Source: Mesostigma viride
Taxonomy: Eukaryota; Streptophyta; Mesostigmatophyceae; Mesostigmatales; Mesostigmataceae
Assembly (NCBI GenBank): GCA_009746045.1
Contig: RPFO01000154.1
Span: forward strand, 8,394,693 to 8,458,692
Direction of reading: 5' to 3'
DNA length: 64,000 nucleotides
Shown here: positions 9,515 through 19,176 of the stretch, in pieces
Layout of the letters: every line of letters starts with the position of its first letter
Numbering within the stretch: position 1 is the stretch's first letter
The notes under the pieces: model-generated
Database searches by the model: none
The model's input: only the letters and a program-made list of their open reading frames with translations
Told to the model about the DNA's origin: nothing
Position numbers and translations under genes: made by a program

Positions 9515-10886
9515 CATCTCTCTCCATTGTCGCCCTAACAGGGTTCCTGATGAGACCTAGACCTCCCGGATCGCACCAGCTCGAACCCGGCGTGCGGGAC
9601 CCGTCGGACCCGCCGCAGAAACCGTCAGGAGAAGCTCGATCCGGTGTAGAGCCGTTGCCGCTGTATACCGTTAGGGGGGGCTACGGACCCCAGCCCCCGG
9701 ACTACACCACGGCCCCACGATGCGCCCGGGGCTAGGGTACGGCCGCAATTCGTCCGCGATCCCTCTCCACGTCGAAGCGCCCAAAGGGTATGTCCTAGCA
9801 ACGAGTTCCATAGCATGACCGCCGCGCCCGTCAAGTTCGGGACCTTATCGAGCAAGGTCCCGGGTCCAGAACCGTGGACGTCCAAGACGATCCAAAAGGT
9901 GTCGGATGTCGTGGGGGCCGCGGGGCCGGACCGGAAGTTTGGCATGCAAGAGGTGTACGCTCAACAGGGCGCGAGAGACAATTTCGTGCGCGAGAGTACG
10001 GACATCCTCTCCAAGAACTGGACGCAGGTCGAGGACCAGATCATGATCGCGAAACCGACCGAGCAAGAGCCCAGCTGCAGACCCGGATGGTCATCCTGGA
10101 CCCGTTCAACCGCGCCAATAGGTCCGGGATGGAGAGCAGGGCCGCGAACGCGGAGTACGAAGGCCACGATCGACCGTATGACTCGAAGGACATGCAAGCG
10201 ACCGTCCTTCCGGAACGCAGCATCCGTTATCGACCTTCGAGCCTGTCGTGGATCGAACGGGCGGGTCGGCGAACGGAATGAGGTGGGCGGACATGCAGGA
10301 TTTCACGAGAGTTGTGGCGCGGAGGGCGAAAGTCATCGACAACGCGCACCTTCCGCCCATCGAAGCACCGTTTCAACAGGCGCTGGCCGTCGGCGCCTAC
10401 AATATCGTCCCGCGCGTCCCGGTCAACGAGAGAACGCACAAAGCGCTCGCGGTAAACTACGCGTACGAGAACAAGGGAGAGGGGCTCCATTCCGAAGCCG
10501 AACTCAACAACCATACACGTACGGCCGAGCCGAGGGTGTTCCGAAACACCGAGGCGGCCGCGGAAAATCCGGAGGGAAAGCTGCTATACAAAGATTTTAT
10601 GGTCACGACGCGGCTACGAGACATCGACGACGGACAGCTCGAGGCCGTGCGCACGTCCCCTGAAGACGCGGCGATGGTCCAGCAAAACAGAGGGTGGATG
10701 GAGTCGGATCGCGTCGAGCGGCCCGTACGACTCGGCGCGATGGATTTCCAGCGCGTCGTTACAGACGTGTCGGCGGACGTCGCGTACTCGGCGCTCGACA
10801 AGAACCCGCTCTACATCCCCAACGTTAACCAAACCCCGTTGGATTCCTCGGAATACGAGGGGCCGGATTACTTGTTCGGGGGGTGA
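9508..10886 (+). pseudogene. Virion-type protein broken by about three frameshifts
   Basis: Four successive segments of plausible protein lie in frames that change near 9720, 10070 and 10235. The first has an N-terminal hydrophobic anchor (MLASLSIVALTGFLM) and a Pro-rich linker; the second begins MTAAPVKFGTLSSK; the third contains MVILDPFNRANRSGM; the last ends in DSSEYEGPDYLFGG before the stop at 10886. Together about 450 residues. I do not recognise the family; an anchored, Pro-rich, soluble-tailed layout fits a virion protein. Its stop overlaps the 3' end of the convergent acidic gene (10868). Confidence 0.55.
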
Positions 10887-11014
10887 GCGCGTTCATTTGG
10901 TGATACGAGGGCGGTTGAAGGAGACCACGAGGTCCTCTTCGTCGCCCCTTTTCGTTTTGGTCGCCGTAGAAGGACGAGCGGGGGGGCGGGCTTGATCTTC
11001 TTGGGGGGAGGGAA

Positions 11015-11222
11015 AGTTACGTTAAACAGTGCCGGAACCTTTTTGCCGCCTGAGGCAAATCGGGCCGGAACACTATTTTGCCCGGAATAACCACTTCCGA
11101 GCACCCAAGTTCATTCGGCCGAATTAACTTGGGTGCTCGGAAGTGGTTATTCCGGGCAAAATAGTGTTCCGGCCCGATTTGCCTCAGGCGGCAAAAAGGT
11201 TCCGGCACTGTTTAACGTAACT
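11015..11222 (+). repeat. Palindrome copy 1 (left terminal repeat)
   Basis: Two 104-nt arms are reverse complements of each other except for one pair near the centre (AAGTTCATTCGG versus CCGAATTAACTT). It could extrude a very stable cruciform. Confidence 0.9.
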
Positions 11223-11270
11223 AAAACCTGTGCACCTTGGAGGTCAGGGGTTCGAATCCTCACTGAGGCA
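11181..11270 (+). other. tRNA-like sequence with Pol III box B in the element core
   Basis: 11242-11270 reads like the 3' part of a tRNA: a T arm with the perfect box-B sequence GGTTCGAATCC (11249-11259), then CTGAGGCA as a 3' acceptor strand plus discriminator. The complementary 8-mer TGCCTCAG lies at 11180-11187 inside the left repeat, giving a 90-nt span, the length of class II tRNAs, and ACCTTGGAGGT could be a variable arm. The D and anticodon arms are not convincing, so I do not call a functional tRNA. It may be a tRNA-derived fragment captured by the element. Confidence 0.35.
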
Positions 11271-11354
11271 GCTCCGGCGCATTTAGTGGTGCGTGCTCAG
11301 CGGCCTAGGCGGATGTCTCGGGCTCTTCGTCCCCCCTCCACGAGGCCAGGTTTT

Positions 11355-11562
11355 AGTTACGTTAAACAGTGCCGGAACCTTTTTGCCGCCTGAGGCAAAT
11401 CGGGCCGGAACACTATTTTGCCCGGAATAACCACTTCCGAGCACCCAAGTTAATTCGGCCGAATGAACTTGGGTGCTCGGAAGTGGTTATTCCGGGCAAA
11501 ATAGTGTTCCGGCCCGATTTGCCTCAGGCGGCAAAAAGGTTCCGGCACTGTTTAACGTAACT
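11355..11562 (-). repeat. Palindrome copy 2 (right terminal repeat)
   Basis: The exact reverse complement of copy 1, shown by the single asymmetric pair at the centre (AAGTTAATTCGG ... CCGAATGAACTT), which is swapped relative to copy 1. This proves an inverted rather than direct arrangement. Confidence 0.9.
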
Positions 11563-12043
11563 GGGAACGGAGGCTCGTCCTCGCTGTCGTCCTCGTCGTC
11601 GGACTCGAGGGGCACGTCCTCTGAATCCTCCTCCTCGGTCTCGGTTCCGGTAAGCTCCTCCTCGTTTCCGTCCGTGTCCATCCTCGACCGGTCTTCCTCG
11701 TCGTCGTCGTTAATGAAACTACTGTCATACGAGTCTTCGTCTTCGTCCTCCTCGCCTTCCTCGTCCGTCTCCGTGATATCCTCGTCGGGAATGTTATCCC
11801 CGACGGGGTCGTCCGACTCGTACTCCTCGTCGCCGAAGTCGTCGAGCGGCACCTCGTCCGGCTCGAACCTCTGCGGCGGCTTCACGCTGCGACCCGACCG
11901 GGTCTGGCGTTTGGTCAACACCACCACTTCAGGCTGGGGGGCTTTCTTAGGCGGCATAGGGAAAAGGGTCATACATACTTTCCAATATTTCTTTGGGAGA
12001 CAGACGAGCAATTTTTTCTACAGCTACGTTATACCGAGCGTCC

Positions 12044-13291
12044 ATGACAACCGCGTACCCGTTGTCTTCTCAAGTCGGCACGCCCACAACGCGGTCGCAG
12101 CAAGTGCAAGACCGCGTCAACGACTTGGCGACCAAGGTGTTCACGGGGTACCAGCTGCAATCCCTGCGGACTTACATGCCGAACCTCCAGTTCAAGGTGG
12201 AAGAAGGGCCGATCATCACGCACAACGTGCTCGATGAGGGCACCGAACTCGTAACTCTTCTCCGGGAGTTCATTGCGTCCGTCTACATCTACGACCTGCT
12301 CGCCAACATGATGCGCGATTTCCACCAGCGCGTCACCAACGCCACGAGCTTCGGAAACGAAACTGTCAGCGCCGCGGAACTAGGAAAGATCGCTACGGCC
12401 TTAAGGGGTTTCAAGGCGACGACAGATCCAGCAAAAAATAACGTCTACCTTGGCAGAATCCCGGCGGAAGCTCTTGTGAACGTAGACGCTACATCGAATA
12501 AAATCCAAGTCCCTTCTCTCGGGTTGAACCCCGACCCACTTCTGAAAATCGAGGTCGAACTCAGCAATGTGGGCACCAACGACGTCCCCGCGTACAATAC
12601 GTACACAGACTCAAGTTCCCCTCCGAAAGCTTTGGTGTCTGCGGACAGCCAGCCCGCGCGGCTCATTTACGACCTCGCAACTCCAATAGTGGATTTGGGG
12701 GAATACTCCGATTTCCACAAAAAGAAGATCCGAGCCGTTCTCAATGATGATAAGGCTACCAAATTCAAAAACATCATCGCCAAGTTCGTTCGGCGCGATG
12801 TTCTGGCGTTCAACAGGATGCGCATCGCGATCCTCAACATGATCGACAACTGGGCGAGGAGCGAGGGCGCTTTACAAGGCCTCGGTCAAATGCATGACCC
12901 CCTTTACGATACATCCACCCCCCCTAAACTTACTGGATATTCGCAACCCGAATACGCGGACGTGCTTCTCAAGCTGGGCATCGCAGACCACCGTGTTACG
13001 GGCGTCCCGCAATACTCGTGCGGGCCAGGGTACGGATCCGTGTTCTTCGACTCCGATCCTCGTAATAACGCTCGAGCTAAAGTCGTGGACCCGTACATCG
13101 TATCCGCCGACGGCGTCCTCGTGGAAAACCCGCGCGCCATATTCGGCCCGGTCTGTCAGAGGCAGAGGGTCAGTAACGATCTTCTGGGAATGCCTGCTTT
13201 CACTAACAACGGGGGGCCTGTCGCAAACTTCCACCCTGCCGGCGCCAAGAGGGTGTCGAGGAGGAAGAAGAGGTCGAAGAGCAGGCGTTAG
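12044..13291 (+). CDS. Conserved virion-type protein, intact member of a tandem pair
   Basis: 415 residues from ATG 12044 (MTTAYPLSSQVGTP), with an upstream TTTCTA box at 12015-12020. The N-terminal 100 residues are helical and shared with the next gene; a middle variable segment follows; then a conserved helix RRDVLAFNRMR and a Gly-rich segment (SCGPGYGSVFFDSDPR) followed by VVDPYIVSADG. The tail RRKKRSKSRR is very basic, which suggests contact with DNA or packaging in the core. Family unknown to me. It is divergent from the interrupted acidic gene and followed 30 bp later by its paralogue. Confidence 0.7.
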   Translation: MTTAYPLSSQVGTPTTRSQQVQDRVNDLATKVFTGYQLQSLRTYMPNLQFKVEEGPIITHNVLDEGTELVTLLREFIASVYIYDLLANMMRDFHQRVTNATSFGNETVSAAELGKIATALRGFKATTDPAKNNVYLGRIPAEALVNVDATSNKIQVPSLGLNPDPLLKIEVELSNVGTNDVPAYNTYTDSSSPPKALVSADSQPARLIYDLATPIVDLGEYSDFHKKKIRAVLNDDKATKFKNIIAKFVRRDVLAFNRMRIAILNMIDNWARSEGALQGLGQMHDPLYDTSTPPKLTGYSQPEYADVLLKLGIADHRVTGVPQYSCGPGYGSVFFDSDPRNNARAKVVDPYIVSADGVLVENPRAIFGPVCQRQRVSNDLLGMPAFTNNGGPVANFHPAGAKRVSRRKKRSKSRR

Positions 13292-13320
13292 AGTATTTTT
13301 TTCTAGGAACAACTGTATAC

Positions 13321-14801
13321 ATGTCCATGGCGACCGCGTACCCCCTACACACCCGAGTGGCCACGCCGACCGGCAGGTCGGCGCAGACCCAGTCGAGGAT
13401 CGAGGATCTCGCCACCAAGGTGTTTACGTCCTACGAGCTGCAAAAAATCCGGTCGTACATGCCCAACATCCAGTTCAAACCGGAGGAGGCGGCGTTGTAC
13501 AAGCATAACATCATCGACGAGGACAAGGACTTGGTGATTAAGTTGCGACAGTTCGTCGCCAACGTGTACATGTACGACATCCTCATCAACCTGATGCGGG
13601 ACGTCAACGAACGCGTCCACAATGCCACCTCTCCTACCCTCATGGACACTAGCCGCGAGAAGATCGGCACGATTGTAACCCTACTGCGCGGTTTCATGGC
13701 GTGCGAACCCGTGCGATTTAACATCAATACCCGTAAACCTGAGGCATTGAAAGCAGCTGATCTTTTGTGGGCCGTTTATTTGCACAGGATCCCATTTACC
13801 ACCTTAAGTCTAATGCAAAAGGTCACACCCATCAAATGGATGCAGGTAAACACAGGCGCGGGCAATGATTTGCGCCACCCAGGCGCCGATAAAGTTATAA
13901 GGAGGTTCGACGATAAAGGCGTATTCCATTCACACATGGAACATGATTCCAAAGTGGACATCAGCACCGGTAAAATTTTCGCGTTTTCGGTCTTCAACGC
14001 GGGCCCACACGCGAAGGGGTTCGCGGACTGTGTTTTCGTATTCCAGCACGAAGATTCATTTCTTCACAAGTACAATACGTTCTCCACAGAGGAAGACTTC
14101 AAGTCGACGGCGGGCGATAAAGCGTCTCTAGATTCTAAGCCCGCCGAGATCATCCCCTTTTTGTTCAGGAAAACCTGGACGGACCCACTCTGGCGAAGTT
14201 AGCTCCTTCCCATTACAAGACCATCGCTTCTTTGATGGAATACTCAGACATAAAGACATACGCCAAACGACAGGGTATCCCGCATATCCCCAACTGATCA
14301 AGCGTTTCATCCGCCGCGACATGCTCGCTTTCAACCGGCTGCGGTCCGCCATGCTCAACCACATCGACGCGTGGTGGAGAAAGCCGGCGCCTTGTCCATG
14401 GTAAAGAGCATCAACTCTCAACAGCCGTGGGAGTCGTACTCCGAGCTGATCAACGCGGACTACCGCGTGAGCGGCCTGCCTCAACCGTCGTGCGGGCCAG
14501 GGTACGGGTCTGTCTTCCTCAACGCCGACCCGGCGTCCGTGAAGGATAAGGACAAGTTGCGCGTCGTAGACCCGTACATCGTCTCCGCCGACGGTAGCGT
14601 GTGGAGAACCCGAACGCGGTGTACGGCCCTGTTTGCGCGAGGGCCAAGGGTTGCGATCTTTTCGGCGGGTTCAACGGGATGGAGGGGGGTCTCTCGTTGA
14701 ACAGCGGGGTCGCGCTTCCCAACTTCCACGCGCCAGGGGCTCGTAGGGTGAAGCGCCGGCGAATGACTGGCAGGTCGAAGCGCCGCGTCGCCCGGCGGTA
14801 A
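13321..14801 (+). pseudogene. Tandem paralogue of the 12044 gene, broken by frameshifts
   Basis: Opens at ATG 13321 (MSMATAYPLHTRVATPTGRS) with clear similarity to the upstream gene (LATKVFTSYELQKIRSYMPN). The first frame stops at 14202. Homologous sequence continues in other frames: RRDMLAFNRLRSAMLNHID near 14310-14370, SCGPGYGSVFLNADP from about 14490, and the basic tail ending RRVARR at 14801. At least two or three indels (near 14195, 14370 and 14600) are needed. The N-terminal piece alone (293 codons) could still be made. Confidence 0.75.
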
Positions 14802-14826
14802 AAAAAAAGGCCCATTTGTACCAGGG

Positions 14827-15398
14827 ATGCCAGCATCCGTTCAGGAACATCGATGCGTCGAGTTCGCGCCATTTGGCCGAGCAGCGAAGAGCCGCGGACC
14901 TGTGTGGTCGAACGCAAAGGCGCGGCGAGATGCGCGGCTAGGCACGAGGATGATTTACGACAACCACGGTGGACACCGAGCGTGTTACGTCCGCGGGGCG
15001 TCCAACGCGTGCCGATGTCAGACTCAGAATCGAAGGCCGTGAGGAGCTACATCGATGAAGGAGGTGACGGCGCGACGATCGATGGGTTCGAAATACAAAG
15101 GGGGTTTCTCGAGCGCGAGCCCGGTAGGGGTGGGTGGCGTGTCAATAACTGCACGATCCCGATGCCCGCGGGGAAGGCGGAGGAGTGCGTGCCGTATCCC
15201 ACACTCGTTTGTTCGCGTTTACCGCGCGTGTTACGAAGAGTCTTTGAAACGTTGTGGAGACGCCAGCCGTATACCGGGGGCAAACTGCGTCGATTCGTGA
15301 CGAGGACGCGGTTCCTCCGAGCGGGAATCGCCCACTTGCGAGACGGAGAAACAGAGCGCGTGGGATTAGACAAGCCGGACTTTGCGAGTTACGATTGA
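14827..15398 (+). CDS. Possible small protein, perhaps frameshifted
   Basis: Two overlapping plus-strand frames read as protein-like: ATG 14827 (MPASVQEHRCVEFAPFG) to about 15005, and a longer frame ending at 15398 whose internal ATG at 15015 starts MSDSESKAVRSYIDEGGDG. The second part (Arg-rich, ending DKPDFASYD) is the more convincing. Function unknown. Given the broken genes on both sides I suspect one gene with a shift near 15000. Confidence 0.35.
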
Positions 15399-15460
15399 CC
15401 GCGCACGCGTTCACCACCCCTATTTTTTGGACGCGGTAAAGATATCATACCGACTCACAA

Positions 15461-15822
15461 TGGAAAACCTTACCGCTATCGCCGCCAAGCTCGCCGGAGC
15501 CGCGCCCCTCCTCCGGCCGTCGCATCGAGTCCTCTCTCCCGCGCTCCTTCCCAGTCCCGAGCAGCAGTGCGCCGGCTGGCCTGGACCCGGTGACGGGCGC
15601 CCTCCCAGCCGTTGTTGATGGAGAGCACGTATGATGAGCCAGACCTGATGCCGCGAGCGAGCACGGGAGAGCGGTAAGCCACGTCGGTCGGCGACGAGCT
15701 TCCGTAAAAAATCCGTGTCGATCCCGGCGGTGTGCGTGGGTATCATCGCCGCCATCGGCGTAATAAAGCTCGCACCGCGGTACAAACCGGCCTGGTTCGA
15801 GGACAAGCGCACGGGGAAGTGA
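15461..15822 (+). pseudogene. Remnant of a small C-terminally anchored membrane protein
   Basis: Starts at ATG 15461 (MENLTAIAAKLAGA) after a T-tract (15423-15428). The frame breaks early; protein-like pieces continue in other frames (GLDPVTGALPAVVDGEH near 15580-15620) and end in a hydrophobic span IPAVCVGIIAAIGVI with the tail KPAWFEDKRTGK and stop at 15820-15822. At least two indels. The layout is a short tail-anchored protein of unknown function. Confidence 0.45.
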
Positions 15823-15904
15823 GCCGCGTCAGGGTGCACATGGCGGGGGCTCTCTTGGGCGTCGTGGCGTGGGGCCGTCCAGCTGGCATTAAACTTCCGC
15901 AAAG

Positions 15905-16377
15905 TTGAGACCGCGTCTGCACTCGGAATCACAAAACCGGGACATTAAACTGCTTTCGTTCCATGGGACGGTTTCTCCAGGCCACTTCGCTGTACTGCCT
16001 CCCTCTGTACGCGGCGTGCCTTTTGCCACGACGCTCTTTTCCGGTACGGGACTCTTTACGTGGTGGTGCTTTCTCAATGCAACCACGCGAGCTACCACCT
16101 ATCGTTCGTGTGGCAGACATGGGGCGCGCACTTTATGATCGCGTATCTGGTGTATGACAGCCTGGGGTGCTTAGCGGTTACGTGGCGCGTGATGGGGCGT
16201 ACGCTTCTATCGCGTATTCGTTCTCCTCTGGGTTTTTCAAATGTCCAGGGCAGCGACGGCTTCCATGCGTTGATACACGCCGCGACGTCGGCGGGGAGTT
16301 CCTGTATTTTACGGAAGAGGGTTGCAACCCCTCTGCGTTTCACGAGAATTGATAATACTTTAAATCAGAACAGAGAT
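15905..16377 (+). pseudogene. Remnant of a multi-span membrane protein
   Basis: Hydrophobic protein-like segments appear in alternating frames: SPGHFAVLPPSVRGVPFATTLF, then LSFVWQTWGAHFMIAYLVYDSL and a following Arg-rich loop. No frame is open for the whole length, so this is read as a decayed membrane protein. The 3' limit is approximate. No family recognised. Confidence 0.35.
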
Positions 16378-16407
16378 CAACAAAAAAATACGAAGGCATG
16401 TGAAGTA

Positions 16408-17277
16408 ATGGACGAACGGGATCGGCCCGCGGTCGTTATCGTGCGTTAAGCACCACCCGGAAATAAACGAACCTGATGGTATGAACCCCAATCCGTCCCC
16501 GATGGAGAAGCGTCGAACCTCGTCAACATCAACGTCGTGGACAGCAAGAAGGAGTATGTGGATCAGCTGGAGAGGGGTCTCACGGAGCCGATCTTCCAAT
16601 CCTCAAGAACATTTTGACGGACGCCGAGGAAGTATCGGAGTCCGCGGGCATGGACACGATGTCGCGCTTCCTGCAGCTGGTTACGGAGATTCCCGATTGG
16701 GGCCAGGAGTCATCGAAGAGGAGACGGAGGAGGTGATGGAGGCGATCCCTTATTTCCGCGACCTGCTAAAAGCGTACTTCGTGTGCACGAGCGATCATGG
16801 GATCCATCCGCATGTCTCGTGACCCCAACCAGACATGAAAGTCCGCGTTCCTGCGCCCGCGTTCATCCACCTGCATGAAGAACGTGGGTCCGACATTTTG
16901 GACGACTCCGAGTTTTTGTCGCGAGACAAACGACGGAGAACTGAAACTCCACAGGCGCAACTTGTTCGCTACGATCCGCGAGGCCGTGCGTAACGCCGTA
17001 CACCCCTGATGCCCATCGACGATATTTGAAGGGAGTACATGGCGATGCTCGACAAAGACACATTCAAGGGTGGCGAGGTGGTGATCGCGATGACAAGCTC
17101 GAGGAGGACATGGAGACCTCGACGAGGAGGACGACGAGTTCGAGGACGGGCACGACATGGGGCAGCGGAAGAGGAAAAGGGCGGTAAGGAAGGTACCGTA
17201 GACGGGAAGAACCTGGAGCGCCGGAGACAGACTCGTTCACGGGCCCCCCGAGGCGGACGACGAGACGACGGGTTTTA
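16408..17277 (+). pseudogene. Decayed conserved giant-virus protein (VDSKKEY...QL type)
   Basis: Starts with MDERDRPAVVIVR at 16408. Further pieces in shifted frames include NVVDSKKEYVDQLERGL near 16525, FLQLVTEIPDWGQES near 16660, EAIPYFRDLLKAYF near 16740, VRVPAPAFIHLHEE near 16840 and YMAMLDKDTFKGGE near 17036, then an acidic and basic tail (DEEDDEFEDGHDMGQ). The order matches a conserved but uncharacterised giant-virus family that begins with 'V(D/E)SK.EYT..L' and carries a 'IP.W....I..E' and 'FIH' motif. At least five indels. I recall the family by motif only and give no name. Confidence 0.55.
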
Positions 17278-17312
17278 ACTAAATTGTTCGGCTTAAATAC
17301 ATACGAAAGACC

Positions 17313-17937
17313 ATGGGCTTCAAGACCGAGATCTTACCCGTACGTACCATGCCGCGACGGGCGCAAAGTGCTCGAGAACAATGATAGGGCGGTATTCCCA
17401 GTTTCGCAACGACGTGGATTACATCCGCTCTACCCTGCGAACGGGCAAGGAGATCGGAGGGACGTTCGTTCCGGACATCCACGGCGTGCTGCATCGGTAC
17501 ACGACGACGGCGTTCGGTCACACGAACGACGTCGAGATCCCGACGGGACCTTCGAATGGCACACGCATCCACAGAAATGCGGCATGACGGACTGTTCCCT
17601 GTCCAGTCCTAGCGACACGGACGTCGGAATCATCCTTAACGACGTAAAGTCGAAACGTGAGCCACATGGTCTTCAACCACGCGGGGGTGTCGTCATGACA
17701 TTGAGCCCGTCGCTCGTGCTTCATCTGCCAAGGGAGGGTCTAAGCCGCGAAGGCGATCGAAAAGAAGTTCACGAAACTGCAGGATCAGTTCGCGCAAAGT
17801 ACAACGCCACGCGCGACGTGGCGTCCAAAGACAGGGCCGAGCAGTGGCACCAGGACGAGTGGATGCGACTCGCAAAGGCTAACGGGATCCTCGTGTCGTT
17901 CTGGACGTACGACCGTGTCCCCGAGGTACGCCTGTAA
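17313..17937 (+). pseudogene. Decayed JAB/MPN+ (JAMM) metalloprotease-like protein
   Basis: Starts at ATG 17313 (MGFKTEILPVR); a shifted frame gives GKEIGGTFVPDIHGVLHRY (17440 on), and another gives FEWHTHPQKCGMTDC followed by LSSPSDTDVGIILNDV. H-x-H...S-x-x-D with an upstream Glu is the JAMM zinc site. The C-terminus (QWHQDEWMRLAKANGILVSF) is intact to the stop at 17937. Family members are isopeptidases acting on ubiquitin-like conjugates. At least three frameshifts make this copy non-functional as read. Confidence 0.6.
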
Positions 17938-17982
17938 AGGCTAAAAAAAAGATCCGGTACTTCCAATACTTCTGCTGCGAAA

Positions 17983-18720
17983 ATGGACCTGCAACTGAAA
18001 AAGTTTGATCCGTCGAAAATGGCAACGACAAGGTGGTCTGCATCGTGTCCAGCGAGGAGGCGGAAAAACGACCTCGCGGACCGACATCATGTACCACAAG
18101 AGGGACATACCTCTGGCATCGTGATGTCCGGGACGGAGGGGTCGAACGCCACTGGCAGAAGCACGTCCGGAACTGTTTGTGTACGATCGTTTAAACCGCC
18201 CCGCTTTGAGGGCGCTCATTAAAATCAAAAGAAGCTTGTAAACTCGGGAGAGCTCAAATAGTTCGTTATTATGGATGATTGTGCTCTACGAAATCGAACG
18301 GTCATGCGCGACCCGTGCAATGCGCGAAGATCGCAGCTCAACGGGCGCCACTACAAGATCTTCCTCCTGTTTCATCAGTCAGTACAGTATGGACGTTCGG
18401 CCCGACAATCCGCAGCAACATCGACTACGTATTTTGCGCTTCGGAGAAACATCATCATTGAAACGAGGAGAAGGCTCTAAACCGCAATTACTTCGGCGTC
18501 ATTCCTACCTTTGAGGCTTTGTTGAGATCCTCGACCAGTGCACTCGTAACTACGGAGGTCATTTGGTCGTGATCACACAGCGAGTCAAACCGTATAAAGA
18601 CACCATATTCTGTACAAAGCGCAGCCCCGTGGCGAGCTTTAGATCGGCTCTTCGCGCTTTGGAACTACGCGCGCCTGAAACAACCGGGATTACGAGAGGC
18701 GAGGTCCGACGACGACGGTG
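17983..18720 (+). pseudogene. Decayed A32-type genome-packaging ATPase
   Basis: Starts at ATG 17983 (MDLQLKKFDPSKM), the usual start of this FtsK/HerA-superfamily ATPase in giant viruses. Pieces follow in several frames: a damaged P-loop with GKTTSRTDIMYHKRDIPL, then VMSGTEGSN, the Walker-B region as IMDDCA near 18270, the conserved LNGRHYKIFLLF near 18339, an NYFGVIPTF piece near 18487 and CTRNYGG near 18540. Order and spacing match the family. At least six indels. This enzyme pumps DNA into the capsid, so the copy is inactive; a second copy elsewhere is possible. The 3' limit is approximate. Confidence 0.72.
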
Positions 18721-19176
18721 GTCCGGATCCGGCAGCAAGAAGACCGGTGAACACGAGGGTGAAGGAAATGGACGCAGAGAGATCGGGCATTGGCAAGAGG
18801 GACAAGCCGTGCTGTCGCAGCTGGCTCGGAAGAAGCGCGGATTACTACGACTCGGATTCTTGACTCCGCCCGGGGATCGTGATCCTCGGACCTGCTGCAA
18901 ACCCGGCGGTTCTCCTTCGGTTTGGGCGGGGGTGCGGGGAGGGAGGTCCGGGCCGACGTGGGTCAGGATCGGTTTCTTCACCACCATGAACGCTCTGGTG
19001 GACGCGGCCGATGCCGAGTCGCGCGGTCTCTTTCCTGTTGACCCGTCTTTCGACTCGTGTGTCCGTCAACATCGTACCTTCTATATTTGTGCGCGTGTCT
19101 TTTTCAACGTTTTCATTCGGCCCATACACGCAATCGACGGTGTCGAGCGTGGGCGGTTTTCAGGCGGGCAAGGCGT
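18721..19176. other. No intact gene; degenerate sequence
   Basis: Short protein-like pieces occur in different frames (KEMDAERSGIGKRDKPCC near 18758, STFSFGPYTQSTVSSVGGF near 19107), which suggests the tail of the ATPase or another small decayed gene. Nothing is long enough to name. Confidence 0.4.

Larger units (their letters stand above)
11015..11562. mobile_element. 548-bp foldback element with palindromic terminal inverted repeats and GGGAA duplication
   Basis: The element is bounded by GGGAA at 11010-11014 and 11563-11567. Each end is a 208-bp near-perfect palindrome starting AGTTACGTTAAAC, and the inverted match continues 8 bp inward (AAAACCTG / CAGGTTTT), giving 216-bp terminal inverted repeats around a 116-bp core. 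There is no coding capacity, so it is non-autonomous. It shares a 5-bp target duplication and AGTTA/AACT-type ends with the retrotransposon LTRs at 30242 and 37720, but its repeats are inverted, not direct. A palindrome-driven assembly artefact should be excluded. Confidence 0.8.
10868..11957 (-). pseudogene. Acidic low-complexity protein gene split by a foldback element
   Basis: Starts at ATG 11957 (MPPKKAPQPEVVV) and codes for a basic head, then a long Asp/Glu/Ser-rich tract, up to 11563. There the 548-bp element intervenes. The coding continues from 11014 to the stop at 10868 with a Pro/Lys/Arg-rich tail. Removing the element (11015-11562) and one GGGAA copy puts the two parts in the same frame, which shows that a single ancestral gene was interrupted. 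As it stands the frame runs into the element and stops. Charged tails suggest a nucleic-acid or chromatin contact role, but function is unknown. Confidence 0.75.

Noticed and set aside
11181-11270. Functional tRNA gene
   Set aside because: T arm and acceptor ends pair, but the D arm is weak, position 33 is not U in the best anticodon-loop reading, and half the sequence is transposon repeat.
11017-11560. Short frames within the palindromes (63-75 codons, four near-identical copies) as a gene family
   Set aside because: They arise from the palindrome arms in both orientations and carry no independent evidence of coding.
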